Shown here: positions 23,260 to 34,439 of the stretch, in pieces
Layout of the letters: each line of letters starts with the position of its first letter
How positions within the stretch are numbered: the first letter of the stretch is position 1
NCBI RefSeq assembly: GCF_019175385.1
Contig: NC_083341.1
Span: 66,559,800 to 66,623,799, forward strand
Reading direction: 5' to 3'
From: Lycium barbarum
Lineage: Eukaryota > Streptophyta > Magnoliopsida > Solanales > Solanaceae
Length of the DNA: 64,000 nucleotides
Translations under genes and position numbers: made by a program
The notes under the pieces: generated by a model
Database searches by the model: none
What the model saw: only the letters and a program-made list of their open reading frames with translations
Told to the model about the DNA's origin: nothing

Positions 23260-23820
23260 ATACCTGGACTTCATATCCTCCGCTGCTTCCTAATTCATTT
23301 CCTCTCTGTTATTGTTTCTCCACAAGACTTTAACTGAAGCTACGTCTTTGGTTCTAAGTCTTCGAACTTGCCTATCGAGAATGGCAACGGGTATTTCTTC
23401 ATAGGATAATTTTTCAATAACTTGGACATCATCTATAGGCACGATTCTGGAAGGACCTCCCACGCATTTCCGAAGCATTGACATATGAAACACTGGGTGG
23501 ATTGACTCTAACTCGGAAGGAAAATCCAACTCGTAGGCTACTTGGCCTACCTTGCGCACAATCTTGTAAGGCCCAATATACCGGGGACTAAGCTTCCCTT
23601 TCTTGCCAAATCTCATTACTCCTTTCATCAGCGACACTTTTAAGAATACCCAATCGTTAACTTTGAATTCAAAATCTCATCGACGATGGTCCGCGTAAGA
23701 TTTCTGACGACTTTGGGCCATTAGCAATCGATCTTGGATAAGCTTGATCTTCTACATGGCTTGTTGGACAAGTTTGAACCTACTAACTTTGTCTCTCATA
23801 CTTCGAACCATCCAATAGGA
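23260..23820 (-). pseudogene. pol: Element D integrase C-terminus and chromodomain
   Basis: The frame 23637-23290 reads MSLMKGVMRFGKKGKLSPRY, then IGPYKIVRKVGQVAYELDFP, HPVFHMSMLRKCVGGPSRIV and the chromodomain RQVRRLRTKDVASVKVLWRN. The EEM of the conserved end is present, then the gene decays before WEAE. The linker to the integrase core (23640-23795) is readable as worn TAQSRQKSYAD-like sequence with stops. Chromodomains in this family recognise chromatin marks during target choice. Among the four chromodomain traces here this is one of the cleaner ones. Not intact. Confidence 0.9.
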
Positions 23821-24420
23821 AATCTATATTTCCCTCCGTATAGAGCTTCATATGGGGCCATCTGAATACTGGAGTGATAGCAATTATTGTACGCAAATTC
23901 AATAAGCAGTAAATGATCATCCCAATTTCCTCCAAAATCTAGCACACATGCTCTCAGCGTATCTTCAAGAGTTTGGATAGTGCGTTCAGCCTGTCTGTCA
24001 GTTTGTGGATGGAACGTTGTACTAAGTCTCACTTGTGTTCCCAAACCTTCTTGGAAGGATCTCAAAAACTTAGCTTTAAATTGTGCTCCTCTATCAGTAA
24101 TAATGGATACTGGAACACCGTGAAGTCGCATTATCTCCTTGATATACAACATTGCATAATCTTATGCTGAGTACGTAGTTCTGACTGGCAGGAAATGAGT
24201 TGATTTTGTGAGTTTATCCATAACCACCCATATAGAATCATGCTTACACTAGGAACGAGGTAAGCCTGTCACGAAATCCATATTAATCGCTTCCCATTTC
24301 CAAGTCGGAATCTCTATAGCTTGCAGTAATCTCCCAAGCTTTTGATACTCAGTTTTCACCTGTTGACAATTAGGACATTGAGCTACAAACTCCGCTATAC
24401 CTTTTTTCATTCCATTCCAC
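23796..24420 (-). pseudogene. pol: Element D integrase core
   Basis: The frame 24152-23796 contains the second catalytic Asp in IITDRGAQFKAKFLRSF and the catalytic Glu in [17 protein letters not shown], followed by [20 protein letters not shown]. Upstream, 24160-24400 holds in broken frames the first Asp region and the zinc motif CPNCQQVKTE, which still has both Cys, unlike B and C. A stop interrupts near 24160 and another near 24250. This enzyme would insert the DNA copy in a new site. The copy is disabled by stops. Confidence 0.88.
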
Positions 24421-25386
24421 CATAAACAAATTTAAGATCATGATACATCTTTGTCGCTCTTAGGTGGACAGAATAACAAGAATGATGGGCTTCCTCCAGG
24501 ACCTGTCGACGTAACCTTCCAACATTCGGAACACATAATCTATCTTGATGCCTGAGAACTCCATCCGCAGGAACTTCAAATGGTGACTTCTCATTCCGAG
24601 GAAGCACATCTCTATAATGGACTAACACGGGGTCCTCATATTGGCGCTCATTTACCTCCTCTACTAAAGATGACACCGTTGGGTTCTTGACAGTAACTTC
24701 CGTACCGCTTGAGTCCATTAAGCGATCTCCTACATTGGCTACCTGACGAAGCTCGCAGACTAACTCTTTTTTCTCTGACCGAACATCACACAAACTGCCC
24801 ATGGATTTGCAGCTAAGAGCATCGGCTACCACATTCGCTTCTACAGGACGATATAAGATACTCACATCGTAGTCTTTCAATAGATCCAACCACCGCCTTT
24901 CTGCAAATTTAATTCCTTTGGCTTAAAAATATATTGGAGACTCTTATGATCTGTATAAATGTCCACATAAACGCCATACAAATAGTGTCTCCACATCTTT
25001 AATGCATTGATAACTGCAACCAACTCTAGGTCATGAGTTGGGTAGTTTTTCTTGTGTTTCCGCAATTGCCTTGAAGCATAGGCAATAACTCTGCCATGTT
25101 GCATCAACGTACAACCTAGCCAAATACCTGAAGCATCACAATAGATAACATAGCCCTCCGATCCTTCTGGAAGTGTCAGAACTGGGGCCGAAGTCAAACT
25201 ATCCTTCAACTCCTGAAAGCTACGCCTACAAGCGTTGGTCCATTGGAATGTTTCCAATTTCTGAGTCAGCTTCATCAGTGGTGTCGAAATAGAAGAAAAT
25301 CCTTCCACAAATCTTCTATAGTAACCGACCAACCCTATAAAACTACGGACCTCCATGGGCATTATAGGCATCGGCCTACTTTTCAC
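24407..25386 (-). pseudogene. pol: Element D RNase H and following linker
   Basis: The frame 25386-24877 has [20 protein letters not shown] and the RNase H residues [17 protein letters not shown] (Asp), [20 protein letters not shown] (Glu) and [11 protein letters not shown] (Asp). A frame change at about 24885 leads to 24889-24407 with [20 protein letters not shown] and the pre-integrase linker through VPNVGRLRRQVLEEAHHS and HLRATKMYHDL. An Arg/Gly-rich worn end (QKGGGWIY) marks the frame slip. The catalytic residues survive, but the reading frame does not. Confidence 0.92.
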
Positions 25387-25399
25387 AGCTTCAATCTTC

Positions 25400-26319
25400 C
25401 GGGTATCTACTCGAATACCGTCGACTGAAATAATATGCCCCAGAAAAGTTACAGAATTCGGCCAAAATTCACATTTTAAAAATTTGGCATATAACTCTCG
25501 AGCCCGAAAAATTCCCAGAACAGTACGTAGGTGTTCTGCATGCTCTGCCTACGTTCGAGAATATACCAAAATATCATCGATGAACACAATCACGAACAAA
25601 TCTAGGAAAGGCCTGAATACACTATTCATCAAATTCATGAATACCGCTGGGGCGTTAGTCAATCCAAATGACATTACCTAAAACTCATAATGGCCATATC
25701 TAGTTCTAAAAGTTGTCTTTGGGATGTCCTCCTCTTTAACCCTCACTTGATGATATCTCAATCTTAAATCTATTTTTGAGAACCATTTAGCACCTTGCAA
25801 TTGATCGAATAAATCATCGATCCTTGGAAGTGGGTATTTATTCTTTGTGGTCACCTTGTTCAATTGTCTGTAGTCAATACACATTTGCAAGGAACCATTC
25901 TTCCTCCTTACAAACAACACCGGTGCTCCCCATGGTGATGAACTAGGCCTAATAAAGCCTTTTTCAGGTAGATATTTCAATTGCGCCTTCAACTCCTTTA
26001 ATTCGGCAAGGGCCATTTGATAGGGAGGAATAGATATAGGCTTAGTATCTAGTAACACATCAATGGTAAACTCAATCTCCCGTTCTAGTGGAAGACCTGA
26101 AAGCTCATCTAGAAACACATCCAGAAACTCATTCACTGCTGGGACAGATTGGAGAGTTGGCGGTTTTGCTTGTGTGTCTTGGACCCGGACTAGATGATAA
26201 ATATAGCCCTTAGCAATCATCTTCCTCGCTTTGAGGTAGAAAATAAACCTACCTCTCAGGGACGCTGTATTACCTTTCCATTCTAAGACTAGTTCTCTCG
26301 GAAACTGAAATCGAACCAT
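25400..26319 (-). pseudogene. pol: Element D reverse transcriptase
   Basis: The frame 26319-25678 runs from the protease-RT linker (ISYL-like [19 protein letters not shown]) through [59 protein letters not shown] and [20 protein letters not shown]. It stops right after RTRYGHYEF, where TAG replaces a sense codon before [11 protein letters not shown]. The FIDD box and SKCEFW stretch are readable at 25400-25675 after the stop. No frameshift is needed across the N-terminal half, so D is somewhat better kept than B here. Confidence 0.92.
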
Positions 26320-27106
26320 CTTTGTCTACAATCAACGTTAGCATAATAGGAGGCTAGCCAATCCATACCCAGAATAACTTCAAAATATAACATTTTCAAC
26401 TTATGTAAATCAGCCATAGTATGGCTGTTGCAAACTACAACCACAGAATTCCTATATACCCGCGTAGCTACCACTGGTTCCCCTATCGCAGTGGACACCT
26501 CAAAAGGTTTGATTGGTTCAGGTTTCACCCCAATATGATTAGCAATATAAGGAACCCTAATCAATCAATGCATACACATCATGAGAGGATACTGACAATA
26601 TACCTGTAACCATGTCAGGGGAGTACTCTAGATCCTGTCGTCCCGCTAGTGCGTATATACGGTGCCGAGGGCTGCTTTAACTAGATGCTCCTCCCCTGCC
26701 TCAGCCGTGGCCTACTGGAGTCTGGGAAGTCTACCCAGAAGGGCGCACAGACGATGAAGAGCCAACTGTAGACCCCGTTAGTTGAGCCACACCTCCACCT
26801 CATCTCAAAGGGAAATCCTGCATCATATGACCAACCCGCCTACATGCATAACAAGCGTCTGAACCTTGGCGACACTAGCCCGAATGCATCCTACCACATT
26901 GATTGCACTGTGGTAAGGGCGGCCTCATCTGACCGAATTCAAATCTATGCTGGGAGCTCGAAATCCTAGAGCTTTAACCCAATCCAGAATAAATAGGACG
27001 ATCAAATATTTTTCCCGCGAATCGAGGAGGTGCACTGGCCGCTGATTGTCCTGAATAACAGGAATATTACTGCCTTTGACTCCCTCTGAACTCGCTAGTA
27101 GCACCT
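26289..27106 (-). pseudogene. gag-pol: Element D protease and gag remnant, cut off on the right
   Basis: The frame 26564-26289 keeps the protease part after the active site (IANHIGVKPEPIKPFEVSTA, then EVILGMDWLASYYANVDC). The active-site stretch itself is damaged near 26565-26600. The nucleocapsid knuckle at about 26800-26850 reads CYACRRVGHMMQDF, the last Cys having become Phe. Further gag linker is recognisable to about 27106, where it switches abruptly to LTR E. The capsid half, leader and 5' LTR of D are missing from this window. Confidence 0.82.
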
Positions 27107-28204
27107 TGTATGTGTAAGCGTTGATGTTGTCTTGATTATAGGTGATTGAATTGAGTATAAATGAAATGTCGTCGAATTGTGTAGAAAGGATTGCTAATGT
27201 TAGAATGTATTTTGAAATAATTGTTGAAGTTGGAGATATGATTGTTGGTATTGTCGTTGATAATTTGGCCGAGTTGAATTCTCGGATTGTTGTTGATAAA
27301 TTGGCCGATTTAGATTCTCGGGGATGGTCTATTTACAGGGGAAATGCTGCCGAAATTTCGACAGATCATAAGTGAATTTATTTGGAAGACTAAGACAAGT
27401 GTGTATGACGATGAATCTAATGATTATGTAAATCTTCTTGAATGTAGACTAGCGATAATGAGCTTGGACAATTAAGCGTAGCTAATTGGACGTGGGACAT
27501 GTATGTAAGGCTTACCCTTTCTTTCTTTTGGCATGATCTTTATGAAACGAGCGAATGACATATATGTATGATCTCAAAGAAATTCCTATTCTTAGAGCCA
27601 CTAGGATGGCTAATATTCTTGACTTCCATAAGCTGTTTCATATGGTTTTGATGCGTATCTATGATGTCCGAAGTTCTGTTAGATATGTTTCCGAATGGCA
27701 TTCGAAAGATTATTGATATGACTCAAGTTTTGAAGATCTTCAAATGTTAGCACGTTCGATTATTCCATTGAGTCTTTGATATATTTTGATATGTACATAT
27801 GGTTCCAAAAGCTATATTTTATTTGATTCATAACGATATCCAAAAGGTACTTGATATGATTGTTACTTTGATTTTCAAAAATAGCTTCTGAAACGCTTGT
27901 AGAAGGTTCTGTACTTCAAGCGCTCATAACTTTCTCATGTTGAATCGGATTGACCCGAAACTTGTTTCTGAGCCTTCAAGTGTCGGTAAGTATACTTGTC
28001 CATCGAGTCATCCATAATATATTCGGAGGTTACCGAGCTTACGTCACTCCGATAGAGACATAACATTCTTTGGGCTCTCCTACATGCTGCTTACATGATA
28101 TATGTATATGATATATGTATATGACACATGAACATGATATATGTATCTGTATATGGGGCAAGGGAAAAGGTGAGGCGCAATAGACGCATAGCCACCTGAT
28201 CAGT

Positions 28205-28384
28205 TGGTATCAGAGCCGGTGGTGGGGCAAACCCAGTGGTGGGGCAAACCTCAGCAAGAACGCTGAGTCCCAAAAGGGGGTGAGTGTAAGGCTTGCCTTA
28301 GGTGAATCCCACATTGGTTAAGATGAATCCCACATTGGTTTAGGCAAATCCCACATTGGTTCAGGCAAATCCCACATCGGTTAA
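28205..28384 (+). repeat. TRIM-like insert with four 21-bp repeats in LTR E
   Basis: Compared with solo LTR S (near 3375-3405), extra sequence lies between ttggtat and atcgtcccgg. It reads TGGTATCAGAGCC (primer-site-like, partly made from host bases), ggtggtggggcaaacc, a purine-rich cccaaaagggggtgag, then TGTAAGGC. Four 21-bp units (28301-28384) with aatcccacattggtt follow. Primer-site, purine tract and LTR-start-like pieces in this order resemble a collapsed TRIM element. I cannot show complete ends. Confidence 0.45.
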
Positions 28385-28446
28385 TATCGTCCCGGACACG
28401 GGATATATGGATAAATGGATCGGGCTGCACGTTCCGCAGCAATATA

Positions 28447-28447
<1 letters not shown>

Positions 28448-28510
<63 letters not shown>
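28448..28510. repeat. (TA)n microsatellite in LTR E
   Basis: About 63 bases of TA, set between two copies of ggatcgggctgcacgttccg. It occupies the same LTR position as the tract at 473-551. Confidence 0.96.
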
Positions 28511-28512
<2 letters not shown>

Positions 28513-28672
28513 ATCGGGCTGCACGTTCCGCAGCACTAAGCAGGCATGGTAACCGCCAAAAGGCACTCATATGTACAGGTTGCTCTTTTACCTCACAATA
28601 TGCTCTATATTTCCTTTCTGTCATTATTCATGCTATGTATCCCTCGTATGTTATTATTCATGCCTTACATAC

Positions 28673-28731
28673 TCAGTACATTGCTCGTACTGACGTCCCT
28701 TCTTGTGGACGCTGCGTTTCATGCAGCGCAG
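28673..28731 (+). other. Three-hairpin LTR module (LTR E)
   Basis: TCAGTAC/GTACTGA (7-base loop), CGTCC/GGACG (8-base loop cttcttgt) and CTGCG/CGCAG are all perfect. LTR E has the CGTCC form of stem II although the rest of the LTR belongs to the group that mostly has CCCCC/GGGGG. Confidence 0.75.
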
Positions 28732-29132
28732 GTACACCCAGATGAGTAGAAGCCATTATAGAAGATGTTCCAGCGAAGTTGGCAAGCTCTATTTGGCCCT
28801 GGAGCGTTGCCGGGTCAGAGTATTATGCTATGATGTCTTGGTTGAAGTTAGAGACTTTGCAGACAGAGTCATGGGTATAGAATGTCGGTATTGTGAGCGG
28901 CTCCACTAGCTGATGTGTTATTGTGTTTCATGTTACTAGTTTCATGTGACGATAGAATTTATTTGAATTAAGTACGATGAAAAGAAAGATTTTGTAAGCT
29001 TTACTATGTATTTCATTATGTTTGATTTAAGAGTTCAAAGAGACTATGTGTGTAATAAGAGTCAGCGAGTTCGCTCGGCCCCGAGTATGGGGTCGGGTGC
29101 CCATCACACCCTAGTGGGATTAGGGTGTGACA

Positions 29133-29768
29133 TCTATACTTTATCGAGGTGACATAAGGTCATGAACCCCCGATTCTGTTATGGAGCATTTATAAGCATT
29201 CTGCCTCACCTTGAATGAAATAGCATATAAGGTGAGTGTATACAATAAACAACATCATTATCTTTGTAGGAACATCATATCATGAACTCTAGAATCTTTA
29301 TACTTAAGCTCATCATTATCATTATTGGGCTCATAATGTATCTCTTATCTCATATGGCTATTCATGAACATAGACTCTTAGTTTTCCGGAATGTATGAGA
29401 TTCATGGAGAAGAAAGAAAAATCATGCCATAGGATTCATGCCTTAGAAATAAAGGACTAGCCTCACATACCTTTTTCGTTTAACTAATTTATCGCTTGCT
29501 TGTTCTTCTTCAATGCCCACGTTTCTGCCTTCAAGAGAATTCGCATTAACATTAGCTAATCGATTACTTACACGTGCTTACTAAAACTAAATAAAATTGG
29601 GCAGCATTTCCTTTGTTTATACAACTTTCCCCATATTCCATATCAACTCCCAAACATCGATGACAAAATTCACAATATCACCAGCAACAATCATCATTCA
29701 TCTACATTACCCACATTTTGCAATTTTACTCCAATTTCTCCATAATCATGGTCATAGTTCATTATTGC
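29133..29768 (-). repeat. 3' LTR of element C, left part
   Basis: It matches 51883-52518 of the 5' LTR (ctatactttatcgaggtgac and onward). It ends at attgc (29764-29768), the El2 target duplication. The preceding 850 bases of this LTR are gone, replaced by LTR E. Confidence 0.9.
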
Positions 29769-30171
29769 TGTCACACCCTAACCTTGGTAGGGCATGATGG
29801 GCACCCGACTCTCTTCAGAGTCGAGCGAACCCTAAGACATTCGCTCTTATCAAAATCTGTCATTTCAATATTTTTTAAAAACATAAAACTTTTCAAATAG
29901 AGATCACTGTTTTTATACAGATCATGAAAACTCTCAATCAATTATGTACTTCTTACCAACTGAAATTATCTGAAAATGCAAACTCTTTTAACATATATAC
30001 ATGATTTGCACTCCTGGATACCCTATCCACAGGACGTTGTCTGCAAAGTCTCTAACATGTACAAGTACCATGACATAAATACTATGACTCGGCAACACTC
30101 CGAACTGAGATGGAGCTCACCAATTCAGCTGGAACATCTTCTAACAATGTCTTCTACTCATCTGGGTGTAC

Positions 30172-30229
30172 CTGCGTGGCATGAAACGCAGCCCCCGAAG
30201 AAAGGGGGTCAGTACGGAATATGTACCGA
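30172..30229 (-). other. Three-hairpin LTR module (El2; second copy 34843-34900)
   Basis: On the plus strand: CTGCG/CGCAG, CCCCC/GGGGG around gaagaaa, and TCAGTAC with GTACcGA (one mismatch). Both El2 LTRs share the same state. Confidence 0.72.
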
Positions 30230-30419
30230 GTATGTAAAGCATCGCTGAATCATAAACCAGAAAGTGCAACAGTGAACAAGTTTAGAAATCAAACTGTAAG
30301 TAACCTGAAACAGCATTCTAGACCAAGTCCTGCGACCTTTTCCCAAATTCTGGCATACACAATACAAATACAGCATACGCAAGTTCTAGAATACACAATA
30401 TGAAATTTAGTATCACAAT

Positions 30420-30770
30420 AGTCCCTTCGGACGGCCGGTTCCGACATACGTCTATCCTGGCCCCTTCGGGCATGCCGGTCCCGAAATAATAATTATGGTG
30501 GCCCCTTCGGGCATGCCGGTCCAACATACATCTATCCTGGCCCCTTCGGACATGCTGGTCCTGACATAATAATAATGATGGCCCCTTCGGGCATGCCGCG
30601 TCCAGCGTAATAATAATGATGATGGCCCCTTCGGGCATGCCGGTCCAACATACGACTATCCTGGCCCCTTCGGGCATGCCGGTCCCGACATAATAATAGT
30701 CCTGGCCCCTTCGGGCATGCCACTCGTGACATACGGCTACCCTGGCCCCTTCGGGCATGCCACTTGCGAC
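30420..30770 (-). repeat. Tandem array of GGCCCCTTCGGGCATGCC units in El2 3' LTR
   Basis: Seven or eight units each contain ggccccttcgggcatgcc, able to form a GCCC/GGGC hairpin, separated by alternating spacers (ggtcccgacataataa or ggtccaacatacgtctatcct). The 5' LTR copy is at 35091-35445. Frames reading CPKGP repeats on the minus strand are translations of this array. Confidence 0.93.
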
Positions 30771-30875
30771 ATTTCTAATAATGATGATGTCAACTCAACC
30801 TAATCCATAACTATCAATATAGGGAAATAATGCTATGGGGTGAAAACATAAATCGCAAGTGAAATAGAATAGTAA

Positions 30876-31003
30876 AATCTCGCACCCCATTCGGAGTGGT
30901 TTTGGAAAGTCTAAATAATAAAATCCCGCACCACCTTCGGAGTGGTTTTGAAAAGTCTAAATAATAAAATCTCGCACCCCCTGCGGAGTGGTTTTGAAAA
31001 TCA
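30876..31003 (-). repeat. Three 46-bp tandem repeats in El2 3' LTR
   Basis: Units carry cgcacc...ttcggagtggttttg followed by aaagtctaaataataaaat. The partner in the 5' LTR is at about 35553-35680. Confidence 0.88.
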
Positions 31004-33107
31004 ACCTTATGTTCCCGTTAATATGAAACTAATTTTTCATGAAATCATTAGTAAACCACAAACACGTTTCAGGCAAATCCGAGTTAGTATAAAAAGTTAA
31101 CAATCATATGCCCGAGCGGAGTAGTAGAAAATTAAATGCACATAAATCAACTTCTAAGACTCATTGCAAAAGTATACTTACTGACACTTGAAAACGCAAG
31201 AGCAAGTTTCGAGTCAATCCGGTTTAGTATGAGAAAGTTGTGAACGTTTGAAGTACAAAACCTCCTACGAACTTTTCAGAAATTATCTTTTTGGAAAATT
31301 AAGACAACGATCACACCAAACACCCTTTTCAAATATTATTATGGACATTATTCATTATGGAACTCCCTATGAAGATTTCTAAACAATCCGAGTTCGCTTA
31401 GGCAATTTATGAACGTTATTTACTATAGAAGCCTCTACGAGCATTTCCAAAACAATCCAAGTTAGCACATGAAAGTTATGAACGTTATTCATTATAGAAA
31501 CTTCTACGAACATTTTCAAACAATCCGAGACCGTCTACAAAAGTTAGGGACATTACTACTTACAGAACTCCTTAGACTTTTCTTGTTATTCAATCATACA
31601 ATAAACTCGGCTACACTAAGTATGCTCACATCAAAAAGTGAATAAGAACCAGTAATATGCTAGCAATCAAGAATAGAATTACCCCAAGATACGTATCATA
31701 GCTTACTTAGATCTAGGACATGCCAAAAGAAAGAAAGGTTAGGCTTTACATACCTATTTCACGTCCTATTAGCTACGCTTATTTGTCCAAGCTCGCTATC
31801 GCTAGTCTACATTCAAGAAGATTCACACAATCATTAGACTCATCGTTATACGCTTGTCTTAATCCTTCAAATAAATTCATTTATAATCTGCCGAAATTTC
31901 GGCAGCATTTCCCCTGTTTATATGCCTAGCCCAGAATTACAATTCAGCAACCAAACAACAACAATAATACCAACATCAACAACGCCATTATTCATACCAA
32001 TATTTTCCATAAACATCCCACACGATGTTTTTGAACATACAACAACAAAATACACTTTCTTCTAACCCAATTAAGTAGTATAATCTCATCAACTCACCAA
32101 ACATGTTAGATACCATTTTTATACACATAAATCAGTTCATCCACACGGCCACAACATGTCCAAGACAGCCCATAAACACAACAACTACAACGCGACACTT
32201 TATGACCCTCTTTCCATAATTATTTTCATTTTTAAAGCTTGGTAGACCTTCAAATAAATTCAACTCAAGAGATGGGACGAATAACATACCTCATATTTGA
32301 AGAATCAGCCACCCCAACTTTTTCCAACACCAAGCTTAAGCAGAAACAAGAACAATCACTTTTCACGGACTAGTTTGGCGTAATCTTGTCAATATCTTGG
32401 TTTATCGGACTATAATATTTGGGGGGTGTTTTGAGAGAATTCTAGGAACTTTGGAATGTTAATTTTGCTGAAAAAATGGGGTTGAGGGGGTATTTATAGC
32501 CCCCTTAGGTCGGTTTCACCGACCTTATCATGTGGGTCCCGCGGAACCTTTTGGACAATTTGAGGTCTTGCTCTTAAAATGGCCATAACGTTTGATTCCG
32601 ACATCGTGTGAGGGCCCACGACCTATGGTTGAAAATCAATTTAAATTATCTACAACTTTTATTTCTTGGTATTTTTCCAAATTCCAAACTTATAATACAG
32701 TTTTTACCCCTACAAGTCAGGTCATCCGAAAACGTTTTCTTAAATCGTCCTTTTGGAGGGCTTACACTCATTTTTGGCTTATGGGTCCTTCTTAGGACTT
32801 GCTCAACTCCACATGTACTACCCATATATCTCTTCATATGTCTTTTATAAAGTCCCGACGTGTGGGTCCCACTTATCTTGCCGCGATGAGGGCTTTTCAT
32901 CAAGTGCCAGCCCGACTTGTAACGTCCATATCTCCTTACCCCGATGTCCGATTGAGGAACGGTTTGTTGCGTCGGAAACTAGACTTCCCAAACTTCACCT
33001 TAGACTTTTGTTTCACTTCAAAACTCTTAATACACTAAAACATATTCTTGCCCAACTTACCACGACTATCTTGACATATTCGAATGTACAAAATACGGGA
33101 TGTAACA

Positions 33108-33144
33108 TCCTCCCCCTCTTTTTGAACATTCGTCCTCGAATGTT
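33108..33144 (-). promoter_or_regulatory. Polypurine tract and hairpin of El2
   Basis: Plus strand tcctccccctctttttg, then the perfect hairpin AACATTCGTCCTCGAATGTT (33125-33144). It marks the inner edge of the 3' LTR. Confidence 0.92.
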
Positions 33145-33857
33145 CAACTGGCCCTATGGGGGTGTTATGATACTTCGAGAGGGTTTCTCTTATAGTTTTC
33201 CTTCCTTCATGTCCATTCCTTATCTTTCACCTTGTTTTCCTTATAATCAAGCTCCTCGGTTTCATATGAATCCTCATTCCATGTCATGGGTTTTCTAATT
33301 CAACTGCGCCAACTCAATATCCTTGTCCTTTGTACTCCCACATATTCTTCCTATTCTCACCTTTAACCTTTCTCGGTCCTATTCTTCTTTTGTCCCATAT
33401 TACCACACTCCAATTCTGTTGCAGACTTTCTACTCTCGAATATCCTTACTTTAGGACTTTCCAGCCTTAACCAGTAGTGGAACCGGTATCAGTTTACCTC
33501 GTAACATCTGTGCCATATTTTTCGTTTTGTCTCTTGCACTCCATTCAATTAATGTCTTCCATACATCGCAACACTGGTTGCTGGAATTCACCTACCGATC
33601 GATACAGGCATAAACGGGATATTAGGTGCAGACATATATATTCACTACCCTCTCGCTTGTAAAATATTCCCAAACGCCATTCAAACTTACCCTAATTCCT
33701 AAACTGTGTTGCATTTTCTTTCTCTTCACCAGTCTAGCCCACCTCGGCCTACGCGACCTCTTTAAGGCTCCTAATCACTCCGCACACTCTAATTTCCTGT
33801 AGGTTACCCAACTTTCATACCTGTCTCTTACATCTACATTTATGGAAATTTTTGTAT

Positions 33858-33964
33858 ACTTCCCAGGGGGTCACCCATCCCAAAATTGCTCCCATCTTAG
33901 CACGCTTAACCTCGAAACTTCGATGGAATCCGGTGCCTTAATGTTAATATAATCGTGTTCACTT
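33858..33964 (-). pseudogene. 5S rRNA-derived segment inside El2 (best preserved)
   Basis: The minus strand follows plant 5S rRNA over about 100 bases. Landmarks in order are a worn 5' end (CGATTATATTAACATTAAG), GCACCGGATTCCATCGAAG, box A as GGTTAAGCGTGCT, then box C as GGATGGGTGACCCCCTGGG with AAGT. Box C differs from the common plant form by a single base. It lies about 460 bases after the primer site and runs in the sense of the element. It is a derived copy with altered termini, not a rRNA gene. Confidence 0.9.
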
Positions 33965-34341
33965 CCTTATATGACCTTTATTACATAATCTGGAGCAAGT
34001 CAAAGTCTTAGAGATTCCGAGACATCTTCGTAACACCCTTTCTCGTTACAATTACTATTTTACCTTTTTTAATCTTCAATATTCACTTTCACTTTCATCC
34101 CCCAACTTTACATCTTAATCATACGTCAATATCCTTACCTCATCCAACGTGCCTCTCCCGCACCGTTACTTACCACTATACTGTGTAACTGCTCATACCA
34201 TTGGTCGCTTTCCTCTGTAGACGTCGCCCTTTAGCTGAAATCAAAAGTTAGTACCAGGGACTTCATTTCCTACGACTCGGCTCTATCGCACGATGTTAGA
34301 TATGAAAGAAGGAATGACACCCTATTAATGTCTCGTAGCCT

Positions 34342-34436
34342 CCTGTTTATAGATGTGGTGCAAAACACACCGATAAACAAGACTCTACTAGACACGACTT
34401 TGCAGACAACCCCAAGGACGACCTGCTCTGATACCA
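34342..34436 (-). promoter_or_regulatory. Primer site and leader stem-loop of El2
   Basis: The complement of TGGTATCAGAGC is at 34425-34436, three bases inside the 5' LTR edge. The stem arms CCTGTTTAT (34342-34350) and ATAAACAAG (34373-34381) pair with one wobble. An inner GGTG/CACC stem is also possible. Confidence 0.85.
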
Positions 34437-34439
34437 TTT

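Larger units (their letters stand above)
27107..29132 (+). repeat. LTR E, truncated at its start (non-autonomous family)
   Basis: From gtatgtgtaagcgttgatg it follows the El1 LTR (from about 12115) to its end GGGTGTGACA at 29132. Roughly the first 1.1 kb is missing. It keeps a perfect three-hairpin module (28673-28731), a TA tract and an odd 174-bp insert at 28211-28384. It lies between D gag and a truncated LTR of C, so both flanks are rearranged. Neither primer site nor polypurine tract is next to it. Confidence 0.85.
29769..33107 (-). repeat. 3' LTR of El2 (3.34 kb)
   Basis: Starts TGTCACACCCTAACC and ends CGGGATGTAACA. It holds a hairpin module (30172-30229), hairpin arrays (30420-30770 and 30876-31003), the 18-bp palindrome (31888-31905) and a TATA box read CTATAAATA on the minus strand (32491-32499). 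No gene is present. Confidence 0.95.

Noticed and set aside
28205..28217. TGGTATCAGAGCC as the primer site of a full element next to LTR E.
   Set aside because: It lies inside the LTR, about 900 bases before its end, and no interior follows.
28301..28384. Regular short repeats that could recall a CRISPR array.
   Set aside because: Units are contiguous 21-bp tandems without unique spacers, in a eukaryotic LTR.
30318..30758. Minus-strand frames with CPKGP/ARRG repeats, and their partners at 34953-35406.
   Set aside because: Several frames stay open at once because the tandem hairpin units lack stops; the array lies inside an LTR, so this is not a protein gene.
33858..33964. A functional 5S rRNA gene.
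   Set aside because: Many substitutions, altered ends and position inside a retrotransposon; treated as a derived segment.
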